64,000 nucleotides of DNA, taken from Dipteronia dyeriana (taxonomy: Eukaryota; Streptophyta; Magnoliopsida; Sapindales; Sapindaceae). A program made the translations under genes and the position numbers. The stretch lies in NCBI GenBank assembly GCA_032871835.1, contig CM065295.1, positions 22,764,501-22,828,500 on the forward strand, in the 5' to 3' direction. This document shows positions 30,363 to 45,772 of this stretch, piece by piece (positions within the stretch are counted from its first letter, which is position 1; each line of letters opens with the position of its first letter). The notes under the pieces were generated by a model, which ran no database searches, was not told the origin of the DNA, and saw only the letters and a list, made by a program, of their open reading frames with translations.

Positions 30363-31154
30363 GGGCCCGTAAGCGTTTTTCAGTTGCTGTTTTTTTTTAA
30401 ATGAAAATGAAAATGAAAATAATATTTTTGGTTTCAGTTTCGAATTCTGAAAACGCGTCTGATAACATATACTGAAAGCTGTATTTTAAAAATGAAAACG
30501 GAAAAAACACGTCTAGTAGGTTAACCGAAAACTATCAAAAATTGAAATATCAATTTTGACATTTTGTTTAATACTATTACAACTATAAACAACTTGATTA
30601 AATAATTAACCAATATAATTTTTGTATTGTAATTTTTAAATTAAAAACACATCAAAAATTAATTAAAAAAACATATCAAAAAATGAATTAATCAAAACTA
30701 AACTCTTAAATTATAAATAAATAGTTATAATATAATAAAAATATAACTATATATACTATATATATACATATTATAATAATATATAAAATATTATATTATA
30801 ATTTATATTATAATATATATATAAGAGGGGCACTTTGGTATATATATATATAAGAAGGCACTTTGGTCATTTGAAAATATTGTCCTGTCTTGTCATAACC
30901 ATATCAAACGCATAACAATACAATTAATAGTTTTAAAAAAAATTATATAAAAAAAGTGAAAAACAAAAACAAAAACAAAAACAAAAACAAAAAACAAATA
31001 TTTTGTGTTTTTCAAATCTTTCACTTTTAACACTGATTTTGTTTTTTTTTCGAAAATAAAATGAAAAACGGTTAACGAACGCGTTTTCGAAATCGTTTTT
31101 GAAAAATAAAAACAAAAACAAAAACGAACTGAAAAATATCTACAACATAGGGCC
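30363..31154. mobile_element. 0.8-kb TIR element (family E)
   Basis: The left end GGGCCCGTAAGCGTTTTTCA and the complement of the right end (GGCCCTATGTTG then ATTTTTCAGTTCG) form imperfect inverted termini. Subterminal GGTTAACCGAAA and AAAACGGTTAACGAACGCG match the element inside the DRM intron. The flanks CTA and TTA could be a 3-bp duplication. No coding capacity. Confidence 0.65.
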
Positions 31155-31619
31155 TTAGCAACTAATGGTGTAAAAATGGAGTGGAATGGCCTAGCCCATT
31201 AGGCACGCTCTGCCCTGGCCAGGCTCGTTTATGAAACACAGAGGCACGGCACGACACGCCGGCCGTGCCAGGCAGGTCCGCGTGCTTGGTCTGGCGGGTC
31301 TGGTCCATTATATTTTTTTAAATTAAGTTTATTTGGATTTAGGGTTTAGGGTTTAGGATTTGAAATGAATAAAGAAAACGAACAATTTTTTATTTATTTA
31401 ATTATTTTTCACTTATGGAATTCAGTATTACATATTTACATGATTACCTCATTAAAAACTTTACCAAGAAAAACTCAGTGTGATAAAAACTTGGTAAGGG
31501 AAAAAGAGTGCAACCGTTTTACAACTTACAAGTAAATAATAAATACATATGTAAAAGTATAACTTAGTTCTGGCCATGACCACTATCTGCAGGGTCATCA
31601 ATATATAGACTGTTGGAAT

Positions 31620-33640
31620 TTAGAATTTATCTATTTATCTACGGTTAGATTTTGCAACCTTTTTTTAGCATGCTCCCAATCCCGATGGCATGTTAATACC
31701 TCCACCATCTCCGGAGACAAACAACATCTTCTTGGTTCAATTATGCGCCCACTGGTGTTGAAATCTTGTCCTGAAGACACCGTTGGCACGGGAATAACCA
31801 GTACGTCATGTGCTAAGTGTGACAGAACTGGATACCTGTACGTATAGGTTTCCTACCATAACAACAAATCAAACTCTTCCTTGTCTTTAACAGCACCGAA
31901 CTGTGCTTCAAAGTACCTAATCAGTTTGGTACAAGAAGACGGGCCAGATCTTTGCCCTGAAGAAGTACTTATTGATTTGTCCTTTTTTCACCGTTTCAAA
32001 AGGCTCCAACTTGTTTACTTCGACTCTGTCTCCGATTGTGTTGATTAGGGGGTGTCAATGTTGCCAAACCTGCTATCATAAATACGAAAAATCTCGAACA
32101 ACTTGGTTCGAATGTCAGTAATTTGTTCTGAATAATATATTGACAAATTAATACCGATAAACTCGAGCAAAACTTCTAAACCAGATAATTTAACCCTAGG
32201 ATCTACTATAACACTTAAGGCATAAAGTAGAGGAATGTTAGCCCAATATTTTTTCAACTTTGTCTCCATGGCAACAACTGCAGCGCCTAGATGTTCATCT
32301 TCTCTATAACTGTTTAACACTTCAGATATTTTCACTATCTGAAGGATTGTCTGGGAAGATGTGGGGTAATAGACCCCAGAAAGAGTTACAGTGGCATTGT
32401 AAAAAATCTTTAAAAATTGAACAAAAATCTTTGCCACATACCAATCGTATGTGGTAAGTGTTTTTGATTAAGGACGACCTGTTTCGGTCAATTTCATGTT
32501 ATAAAAACATGTAATGGTTGTTTCATATTCCAAACAATTTTTCAACATTAAATAAGTAGAGTTCCTCCTTACCGGCATATCAATTTGGAATCGTCGGGGT
32601 TTGAGATCGTTTAATTTACAATGTCTCTTGAATTCATTAAATCTAGGATTAGAACGGCAAATCCAAGAAATGGCATATCTGATGCGATCTATTTGGTCGC
32701 TTACCTGTTTTAAACTAACCTGTACAACTAAATTTATAATATGACATGCACATCGTTGATGGAAGAAATAACCTCCATCTTGAGGGATATTTCTTGCAAC
32801 AAACAATGCAATAGAGCTAGTATTTACAGATGCATTATCTAGTGTGATCGAAAGGATACGATGCGTGATTTCGTAAGTTTCTAAAACAGAAATAATGACA
32901 TTAAAAATGTTTTATGCAGTATGTGCAAAATCCATAGGACGAAAACAAATAATTCTTTTTGTTATCCTCCGGTCAGAATCTAAATAGTGTCCCGTGACAC
33001 ATAAATAGTTGTTTGGAACATGCATTCCAAATATCAGAAGTTAATGCAACAGAGACACTTAAATGCTGTATTTCAGCAATTAAGTCATCCATTTGGGTTT
33101 CAAACAATCTTATCAAATCATTTCTAGTGGTGGTTCTAGAAACAGGTTCATATTGGGGTTATATGCAAATGTGAATAATTCTTTATAAAATGGATTCTTA
33201 CCGATACTGATCGGTTGATCAGTTTGTGCAATGTATCGTGTCAAGCACTCTCTAGCGTGCATGACGTCAAACTGTCACGTCGTAACAGACCCATCTGGGT
33301 GCCGTTGTAGTTGTGTCTGGGTTGTAGTGTCTACCTATCCATGTGCAGACATACATTTGTACATATACCGTCTCAAATGTCCGGTTCCTTTCGTACTTGT
33401 AGCATAATCCTTATGACAAAACTTATATTTAGCTCTAGGCCTAGACGTCTCTTATGGGAGTGTCATTTGGACTATGTTGAAACACTGCCACACATATGAT
33501 GTTAATTTTATAGGACGTGATGTTGGTGTAACGGCGGAACCAGGAGGTCCCTCTTGAGTATGAGTCGGCTCCGAAATATCAAATTCATTGTTGAGCGTAT
33601 TCAAATCGTCTGGAAAATAAGGCTGCTGGTTAGGATCCAT
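31620..33640 (-). pseudogene. hAT transposase remnant in hAT 2
   Basis: The remnant begins with an intact ATG (33638-33640, MDPNQQPYFPDD). A BED-type zinc finger is legible in a shifted frame near 33360-33450 (KFCHKDY then GHLRR). The RNase H-like region lies at 32468-32806 (FVARNIPQDGGYFFHQRC then NLVVQVS), a further block at 32045-32437, and the dimerisation region near 31670-31850 (NTSGRIIEPRR). Frameshifts and stops separate the blocks. It is better preserved than the copy in hAT 1 but still inactive. Confidence 0.8.
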
Positions 33641-33643
33641 TAT

Positions 33644-34443
33644 CTAAAGTAAAAATATGAGCACTATAGTCGTTAATAGTAAAATTAAAAATCAATATTT
33701 ACTAACAATAATCTTAATTTACTAACAATAATTAATAAAAATAATACGACACTTACAATTATTATTTTACTTCAATTTTTTTTAAATAAACACAAAAATA
33801 TTAATCTACTAACAAAAAATATTAAATTCACTACTACAAATAAAATTGATAAATTTACTAACAACACATATGAAATGAAATACTACACATAAAAATCTTA
33901 ATTTACTAATAAAACTTATTAAAATTAACCACTACACTTAAAATTCATAATATACTGAAAAAAATATTATAATAAACAACTACACAAAAAAATCATAATT
34001 TACTAACAAAAAATATTAAAGTCACTACTACAAATTAAAATGATAAATTTGCTAACAACAAATATTAAATTAAATACTACACATAAAAATCTTATTTTAC
34101 TAATAAAAATTATTCAAATTAACTACTACACTTAAAATTCATAATTTATGAACAAAAAATATTAAACTTATCTACTACACTTAACATTCATAATTTACTT
34201 ATTACAAAAATTAAATTCAGTAATACAAATTAACTTTCTAAATTTACTAATAATAAATATTAAAATTACTACTAAACTTAAAAATCTCAATATACTAAAC
34301 AAATAATATTAACATTAAAGCCCAAAAATTGATAAACTAACTAACTAAATAAAAATGTTTTCATTTAGTAACTACAGTTTAAACATAAACATATAAATCT
34401 ACTATGAAAAAATGTTTGAGCAAAAATAATAACAAAATTGTAC
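33644..34443 (-). repeat. Predicted leader intron of hAT 2 with AT-rich tandem repeats
   Basis: Donor AAAG|GTACAA at 34443 and acceptor TTTACTTTAG ending at 33644 bracket degenerate repeats such as AATTTACTAACAA and ACTACACTTAAAATTCATAA (plus-strand reading). The acceptor lies three bases before the transposase ATG. This is the counterpart of 11960-13235 but shorter (800 versus 1276 bp). Confidence 0.6.
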
Positions 34444-34966
34444 CTTTAAAATTTGGTGTGTTGGTGAAAAATGTAGAGAATTTTGTAGAGAGAGTAATAA
34501 TGAAATTGAATGAAAAAGTGTAGAGAATTGGAGAATATAGAGATTGAGATTTGAGAGAATGAGAGATTGAAAGAATGATAGAGAGAGTGAATGGAAAATG
34601 AAATGGATGGAAGTATTTATAGACAAATTTGATTTGTGGGTCCAAATGTAATTTTAAAGATTTCAGGGGGTGTTTTTGTATTTTTTTAGGCTCCAACGGC
34701 TGGACTTTGAATTCCAACCATTAGAGGGAATTTTTTTTTTTTAAAAAAAAACAAAAAACAAAATAAGCGGTTGAAGTGACGGACCTTTCGGCCGGTCCGG
34801 CGTGCCAGTCCAGGGGATTGGCACACCGGCCCGGCACACGGCCTGTCACGGACAGGGCTTCGACCTGGCCCGCTTCCTTCACGGGCCGTGTCAAGCACGA
34901 TCCGTTCGCTTCGTGGACCGGCCGGCTTGTCTCGGGCCGATCCATAATTACAGCATTACTAGCAAC

Positions 34967-36072
34967 TATTGTTTTAATAAATAATATTAATAAGTTGGCA
35001 ACTAGACAGCTTTAAAACTAATTATTAAACCAAACCAAGGAATAAATCAAAACTAGCCAATTTTCTCTCGGACATACATTATAGACATTATATATATCAT
35101 ATTGATACACATCAATTTAGTTTTACCGTATGTATTATTATGATTATAGTTATGCTGTTTACATGAAAAAAATATGATAAGATGTATTAATATGTTATAA
35201 ATACATCTATAATATGTCCATGGGAATAAAACTCATGTAAAGTTTAACCATCTATAACTACGTTTTTATGCAATTATTGAAATACCCCGATTTAAAAACA
35301 CTCCTCAAACCCTTTTTCATCTTTTTCTCTCTTCATATTCCGTCTCTTTCTCATCTCACCCAGTAGTGCCTTCACGAGAGATGGCACCGCTTGGGCAAGT
35401 GTCACCTGACAAAGGCTCCATCGGGACTGGGGGTGCCTAGACGAAGTCGAGTAGGCAACATGAACCGTCAAGTTCTTTTCCACAGCTTCTCGTGAAATCA
35501 CTGGGTTTGATTTCACGTTTTGCACCCAAAAGAAAAACCAAAATTATAGGGGTATTGTTATAATTTTGGCTATGGACTAAATAAATTTTAAAACGTGATC
35601 ATTAACAGATAAACTCTTGCATCCATAGTTAAAAACATATTTTATATGGTTATTTTTGATAAATCTCACTAAAACAAAATTGAAATTCAATCTAATGATA
35701 TAATGTATTGCTAACTAAATGGGTGATCCGAAATTATATCAAATCTATTCATTTTTATTTTTGAAATTATAGACTTGAACAAACTTAGAGCTTAAACAAA
35801 TAACTCTCATATCAGCTACTCAAATCCTACAATGACAAAAAGCTTACAAAAAATGCTTGCACAGAAATATCAACTCTAAGCACACAAATTTCAAGACCTT
35901 GGCATTGTCATTATTCATTAGTTTCATGAAGCTGTGATTAGTTTAAACATTTTTGGTGAAAATTAAAGACTAAAAAACTAGGTGTCATCATTCTTTCGGA
36001 TAGCATAAACACACAAACGTAGTACAACAAATGTAATCCATTATCTATCAACACTACTTATAATGCCACAAT
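34967..36072. other. Spacer between hAT 2 and the kinase gene
   Basis: Includes the 3' flank of the minus-strand kinase gene. A non-AT-rich block at 35300-35520 has an ORF without recognisable domains. Nothing else is supported. Confidence 0.4.
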
Positions 36073-39004
<2,932 letters not shown>

Positions 39005-40250
39005 AGTTGGGGAATGAAAATAAACACAATATACTGCAGTTACCAAGTATATAAAATATATGTTAATGGTATGCAGGTTCACAAAAACAGTTCAAAACCA
39101 TTCCTAAAAAATGTAGCATAGACAACCATAAGAAATTCAATGCCAATAGTTATCAGCTAGCAGTGCAATTTGGAACCAGAAATACAGCTTTTGATAGCAT
39201 TCAACATTTGATAATACTGGTGAAATTCAAGATCCTCATAACAGAATAAAAAATTTATGCAGAAATTAGAATCATAAACTGGTCACAAATTTTCATTAAT
39301 TGACTTGTCTTGCATTGTGCATGCAGCAGCAAAATACATTTACTTTATGTGAGAGTTCAGTTGACAAATGCACACTTCACTCATTTGCATTAAAAACGAT
39401 ATTATGTGGTGTCCAATGCCGCCAAAAATATTATTCTCCACACCAAATCTTTTATTAAATTTTTTTTGTTATCAATATATGGATGAACATGAAGTAGATT
39501 TATTTAGTTGTAAACATCTTTTTTCACTCACATTATCTGGTAAATGACCACTTCTGTCAAACAATCTTATACTAGTTTTTCTTCGTTGGGGCAACTCGAA
39601 GCTGCGACATTTACCCGCTGAATGAGCGTCATTCTAGACCAAACCGCGTTGGCTGGTGGTTACACCAAGTCAAGATAGAACTAATTTTTTCTTTGCATTT
39701 TCTAGGTAGATATGTTGACTCACAAATCAAATAAGCCAAAAAAATTCTCCTTATTGTTTCTAAGTCAGTGTCACGCTCAGTTGGAAAGTTACAAACTTGC
39801 ACATGCTCCACTAACTAATTAACAGAAAATAAGGGGAAAAAACAAAAAACAAAACCCCAGTCACAAGTTTCCCATTTCCTCAAAACCCAAAATTTTCTTT
39901 TCCTTTCCAAGAAACCAAACAGAACATTAAGAGAAATGCAGAAGCAAACAAAATAAGCTTACCTCAGAAATCGTGAATCTCTCACATTATGCAAATCCTT
40001 CGATCCAAACCAAGCTCCAGAGTCCAGACACTCACCATTGAGAAGGAGAGCTAAGAAACTAAAGCGAAACCCCCCAACAAACTTTCTTCAAAAAAAAAAT
40101 TCAAAAATACTTTTATATACATAAAAAAAAAAATTGGGTCTTCGCAGTTTCAGAGAGATTTCTCACAAAGTCAGACTAAAGCGAGAGTGAGTTGTTTTCT
40201 CTTTGGATGCTCTGTGCTTGCTTTGTTTTCTGATCGAGCAGCAAAGTTAA
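39005..40250 (-). promoter_or_regulatory. 5' UTR, leader intron and promoter of the SHAGGY-like kinase gene
   Basis: A leader intron is likely, with donor TCTGAG|GTAAGC at about 39962 and acceptor ACTGCAG at about 39037, leaving a UTR exon from 39963 to roughly 40200 rich in GAGA and CTCT. Leader introns just before the ATG are usual in this kinase group. Confidence 0.5.
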
Positions 40251-40620
40251 TTTTGGCGTCCGCGCTGAGTAGTTGGGTTCGGTCACGTGGCAGTGATTGG
40301 CTGGACAAGTTTTGGACTTACGTCACGGTGTTTACCAGCTTTTTCAGACAAAGGAAAAGCTAGTGTACGTGAAGGTTAATAGACTTGGTAGATCTGAACC
40401 GTAGGATTGTTTGAAATGATTCGTTGATATGATCAATTTTTTTATTTTGGCGCTAGTTAAGCATGAAAATGACAGCTGGTGTAGTAGAAGAACGGTGTCG
40501 TTTCATGGTTTGCCTTCGTTTCAGGAAACAAAGGTTTTTCGATGGGTCTCATTCTACGCCCAATAAAATACAGCCACTAATTTGGGCACGTGAGTGTGAG
40601 ATTGGATTTGCTATAACCAC
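40251..40620. other. Distal promoter region of the kinase gene
   Basis: Contains TCACGTGGCAG (near 40282), a G-box-like CACGTG, upstream of the minus-strand kinase. Nothing else is recognised. Confidence 0.3.
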
Positions 40621-40624
40621 GATT

Positions 40625-43125
40625 TTATACCATGTTTGGTTAGATAGAATGGAAATAAAGTCATTCCTAATAACCGGTTTGTTAAAATGTCATGGAATGA
40701 AGATTCTATGAAGATTCTATTAGAATGTTGATTCCACTTTTTTGGTGGAACAAATTTTTCATCTAAAAATCAATGGAATGTCCATATCAATTCCAAACTA
40801 AAATTGTAATACCCTCATTTGCCCTAACTCTATTATAAAAATACATTCCTTTCAAAAATATTATCTATTATAATAATATATAATGTTATATATACTTTTA
40901 TGTCATGTTTTTATAAATGTTTTGTAATTAGTACTATTTTGGTCAAAATACAGTTAATTCCATTCCATTCAGTTTGTAAGGACCTACATTTTATAATTGA
41001 CTTGTTTCATGACAAACCACATCACATTGAGGATGATTATGTAATGGGTAGCTTAGGTCATCGCTGGCAAACTTCCAAGCATCTCTATAACTTCAAGAAC
41101 AAAAAGTATATTCACTTAACTTTGTCTCTTGAAGAGTTTAGGTGCATACACACACCTCATACATGCACTTGTATCAACATGCATTTGTATCTTATTGCTT
41201 ATGTGTGCTCACTATCACACTTGCACTACATTATTAGCTTTTAGTGTGTTTGTGTTGTGTCCGCAGTTGCATGATGGTGTGCTTGTCTTAGCGAGTTGAG
41301 TGACCAGTTGAGAATGTCTAATTCTTCTCTTGTTTTGGCCTATGGTCACATGGTCTTATACTATGAGTTTGGACATTTTGTTGATGTCCCTTTCTAACCA
41401 TTGGTCACCCATTTGACCATAAATCTTTCCATAGACATCCAAATATTGTTTTGTGAATTGAAGTAGAAAGTAGACTTTCATACCTTTCCAATGGTATTTT
41501 ATACGAAAGGTTTTGATGTCTTTTGATCATGTTTCGGGTTGCTCGAATATGGGACCATTGAGCTGTCAAGTTTTGTAAAACTGAGACAGATGCGACCTGT
41601 GATGTGACTTCTATCCAAGTCGTTTTTTGACACTTTGACCTGAGTCATATGTGACTTTATAAGTGACTTCCATCCAAGTCGCATTGAAAGTCGCTTTTTG
41701 ACGCTAGAAATCTATTTTTCCTTATCCAAAATGTCGTGGCTTCACTTGGATTATTTATATACTTTATCTTCTTCCCTATGTAGATCTAGAACTCAGAATT
41801 TCCAGATCCAAGTAAGAGAAAGAGTTCCTTGAGAGAGAGAAAGCTCCATTTGAGTTTTATTAACTCTCCAAACCCAAAACCTATCTCCATCTTGCATCAT
41901 TCATCATCATTTAAGCTTGTGTCTTTATGGTTGCATGACGAGGTAAGTTACAACTTCATTAAAGTTCATTTATTGTTATTCTTACTTTAGATTTGGTATT
42001 TATTGCTTGATTAAATACATAGACTCTACTTTATTTCATATTTATGAGTCTTTATAACATGATTGAGTTTGTATTGTGATATCTTACATCATTAGTCATA
42101 TTTACCTAAATAGCTAATCCATAAATGTTCATGTATGCTTAATTGATGATTAGGTTGACTTTATGCATCTAGTCTAATTTATGAACATTTATGTGTATAC
42201 TTCATTAATTGCATTTCCTGATTGCATATTGATTGCCCGTGATTATTTGTTATGACAACTTATATTGGTTGGACTTTTATTGATAATTAGGTTGTTAGAT
42301 TTTATCTATACATATAATTGAGTCATCATGTATGGGCATGTAGACATTGTTGATAACTAGGATGTTGTATTGCATTATCTACATCTAGTTAGGCATTATA
42401 TGTTTGGTCTAGCATATCTTGCACTGAGCATTCATTGATTGTTCACTTAGACCTTTATACTCTTCATTGAGTCAAAGTCTTGTGGCTTCTGGGTGAAGTT
42501 GTATAAGCAAGTCAAGTCTTGCAACCAAGGGTGGGTTGGTAATCAATTGGTCAAGTGCCACTGTAAAAGGCCAGAGGGGTAGACTAGGAGGTGCTCACGC
42601 AAAGAGTAGTGGATCAGGGGATATTACTAGGGATTGAACCAAGAGTGACGAGTGGTAGTGTCCATAGCCTGAGGCTGTCGAGAGTGAGAGTCCGAGTATC
42701 ACTTAAGGGTGTAACCTTTTATTCATATAGTAGATTTCTGTGATCGTGTGTGGCTAGCATAATAGCCCGTGGTTTTTCTCAATTAGAGGGTTTCCACGTA
42801 TATATCAAGTGTTCTTTATATTTTCGCACTTTACACTTGATTTTGTTTGTTTGTTTGTTGGGTGAATTTTGAATATTGACTAATCAAGAAATATCGGTAA
42901 TTGACTTGATTAAAACATATTCATCCCCCTCTAGGTTTATTAGATACACCTTTTAAGGGTTATTTTCACAGATGTTAACCAAACAAAATAATAATGATTC
43001 AAAGACTAATTCTTAAGTTCTAACCAAACAAAGAAATCAGTTTTTTATTCATTTTCATTCTTATTCTCATTTTCATTATCATCCCAATTACCATTGCACC
43101 ATGGTAATCAAACGTGACCTTAATT
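40625..43125. repeat. TIR element remnant interrupted by a non-coding LTR-like block
   Basis: The outer parts (about 40625-40975 and 42970-43125) look like halves of one element: the left end CCATGTTTGGTTAGATAGAA faces a right end whose complement is CACGTTTGATTACCATGG, and AACCAAACA occurs inside. Between them, about 41000-42965 has the texture of a plant copia LTR or leader: GTGGTTTTTCTCAATTAGAG then GGTTTCCACGTATATATC, TTTTCGCACTTTACACTTG, and CATCCCCCTCTAGG near the right border. No gag or pol is present. Boundaries and class are tentative. Confidence 0.4.
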
Positions 43126-43315
43126 TTTAATGTTACATACTTACATGTATATGATGTAATGTAACTTGAAAAATGAAATTTCATTCATCTATAAGATTTT
43201 AGTAAATCTCCACAAAATGTGCAGATTATAGCTTTCCATGATCTACTATTCTAAAAAAAAAAGAGATTGATGAACGATTTATTAAGAAAATGGGTGTCGA
43301 TCTTGCCATCCATAT

Positions 43316-43318
<3 letters not shown>

Positions 43319-43384
<66 letters not shown>
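43319..43384. repeat. (CA)n(TA)n compound microsatellite
   Basis: A run of about 16 CA dinucleotides followed directly by TA dinucleotides. Confidence 0.9.
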
Positions 43385-43386
<2 letters not shown>

Positions 43387-43585
43387 ACACACTCAATTTA
43401 TAAATACATACAACCATTATTAAATTTTGAAATTTCCATAATCACTATAAGCACCCAATTAAATGTTGTTGAAAAAATTGGTGTAAGTTGCTATATAAAT
43501 AAATTTAGAAATAAAATAAAATAAACAAAGAACAAAATTATGAACCCAGGAGTTTTAGTTTATAGAAAAACCTTCACACAGTATC

Positions 43586-43771
43586 TGTCAAATGAGTTAT
43601 ACATTCCTAATTAGTCTCAAAGGATAAAGTCAATTATTGATTGAGAAAGATTATAGGAATCATAATTATTCTCTGTATTATTCTTTCCTAGAATATTTTT
43701 TCCAGTATTTTTATATAATCTTTGTGTTACTGCATATTGAAATATATATGAATGAATATATTTTTCACCCA
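43586..43771 (+). repeat. Probable 5' LTR of copia element A (about 185 bp)
   Basis: Runs from TGTCAAATGAG to the CA-rich TTTTTCACCCA, and is followed about 10 bp later by AATATCAGAGCAG (43781-43793), which resembles the plant initiator-Met tRNA primer binding site TGGTATCAGAGC. The partner LTR is missing from the window, so the boundaries rest on this alone. Confidence 0.5.
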
Positions 43772-43781
43772 ATTTGAGATA

Positions 43782-45772
43782 ATATCAGAGCAGTCGATCA
43801 TGACCGTATCTTGACCTAAACCTAGCACGCTTTCGCAACAACAATCATTTACTTCTCCATCAGCTGTATCGCCACCACTCGCATCGCTTATAGACCAAAA
43901 TCCAAAGGCATATAACATTCATTGAGCCGTTATCATGACAAGTGAAGGCGACTCCAACAAATCTGAATCAAATTCAGTTTATGGTGAATCAAATTTAGAT
44001 TTCGGTGAGTCAAAATCAACCACCCAGATTGTCACCATCCAAGGAGATAATTCCAACTTCTCAACTGGAATCAAATTGGATGAACATAATTATTCTCTGT
44101 GGCATCAAGTCACAGAGATGAAGATTGCTGGATGAGAGAAACATGGCCACTTGACCGGAGATACAATCTAAACATACAGCTATAACCCTGACATACAACA
44201 AATGGCGTGAGTCAGATTGACAAGCCAATAGTTGGTTATTTGATGATATGCAACCCAATTAGATGAAACACTTTATTCGTTATGACACAGGCAAAAAAGT
44301 CTGGGATGCAATCAAGAAAACATATCTGATGGTTCAGATGAGGCAAAGATTTATGATCTACACAAAAGATCATTCACGATGAAACAACATGAAGCATCCA
44401 TCCGACATTGAAATTAGACGTAAAGAGATTGACCGCCTTCAATTTTATATCTTTCTTGTAGGTTTGGACAATAATTTTGATTAGATCAGAGGAAAGATTT
44501 TGAGGATGGAGCCTGAACCTGAACTGGAGGCAGCTTATGCACATATTAAAAGAGGGAGTAACAAATAAGGAACCATGTCTGAAGTTGGTGTCACATCTGA
44601 AGCGGCAACCTTGATTTCCATAAAGTCTAAGTACTCTCGGCCATCCACTCAGAACTATGACTCTACTTGTAACCAACCTCCAATGAACTGTACCAAATGT
44701 GGTTTAGATAACCATACAATTAAAGGTTGTTATGAGGTTATTGGTTATCTAGAAGGATGTGTTCACAAAGGGCGAAAGAAGGATTCAAGCAGAGCCTAAT
44801 TCGTATCGACTGAGTTATCCTAGGAGATCATATCAGAACCTTCATCAAGTACATCTGGCTCTAAGGCCTTGGCCACCTCGGGTACTTCTTCTTGTACGTG
44901 TTCACTTACTTGTAATAGATCATGGATTATTGACACTGGTGCCACCATTCACATGACATCTAGTTTTACTGAGTTGCACTCTACCAAACCATTAAGTTAA
45001 ACACATGTTACCAATGCCAATAGAACTATATCCATAGTTATGGGAGAAGGTTCCCTATCTCTTAAATCATCATTAAATCTAGATCATGTAATGGTTGTCT
45101 CTTCTCTCGATTATTACTTGTTATCTATTCCTCAAATTATTGATTCCTTTAATTATATTGTGTGTTTTTGGCCATTGTACAGACTTTTTTAGGATCTTCT
45201 CACCAGGGCCGTGATTGGATGTGGTACTAGAAGGGGAAAGTTGTATTGTTTGGACCTGACAAAAGAATATAGTAAAAGATTCAGTCAAGCACATCATGTG
45301 AGAAAGGACAAGTCTGTCAGGATGAAGAGGGTTTGGTTGTGGCATAGACGATTAAGGCATGCTTTTTTTGGTTATCTGAAACCTTTTTTTCCAGATTTGT
45401 TTTCTAAGTTTGCTGAATCAGACTTTCATTGTGAAACTTGTATTTTGGCGAAAAGCCATCGTGTTTATTACCCATTAAGATTGAATAAAAGTTCTATGCC
45501 TTTCATGATTGTCCATTCTGATGTTTGGAGACCATCAAGAGTTCCGACTATTAGTGGGTGTAAGTGGTTTGTAACATTTATATATGACAGCACCAGGATG
45601 ACATGGGTCTTCCCCATGAAGTAGAAAAATGAAATTACTTCCAAATTCAAACAATTTCATTAATATGTTTCTACTTAGTTTGACAAGAAAATCAGAACTC
45701 TTAGGTCTGACAATGAAGGAAAGTAAGTCAACAAGGACTTGCATAATTTTTTAAGCAATAATGAGATTGTTC
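43782..45772 (+). pseudogene. Copia element A, gag-pol remnant, 5' part
   Basis: A decayed Ty1/copia polyprotein. In order: a gag start at 43935 (MTSEGDSNKSES) with FSTGIKLDEHNYSLWH; a CCHC zinc knuckle near 44692-44733 (CTKCGLDNHTIKGC, spacing CX2CX4HX4C); an aspartic protease motif near 44926-44960 (IIDTGATIHMTS); and the GAG-pre-integrase/integrase start at 45211-45624 (LWHRRLRH, HSDVW). Stops and frameshifts interrupt it throughout. It stops at 45772, where copia B is inserted, and continues at 55553. Confidence 0.85.

Larger units (their letters stand above)
31163..34958 (-). mobile_element. Defective hAT transposon 2 (3.8 kb), inverted relative to hAT 1
   Basis: The ends are TAATGGTGTAAAAATGG (left) and, complemented, TAATGCTGTAATTATGG (right). 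The flanking 8-mers are TTAGCAAC (31155-31162) and CTAGCAAC (34959-34966), 7 of 8 identical. The termini are GC-rich (31190-31315 and 34790-34945) and the interior AT-rich, as in hAT 1. The transposase remnant is on the minus strand. Confidence 0.85.

Noticed and set aside
35292..35525. 77-codon minus-strand ORF in a locally GC-richer block
   Set aside because: No domain, no splice context and no repeat match visible by eye. Not supported as a gene.
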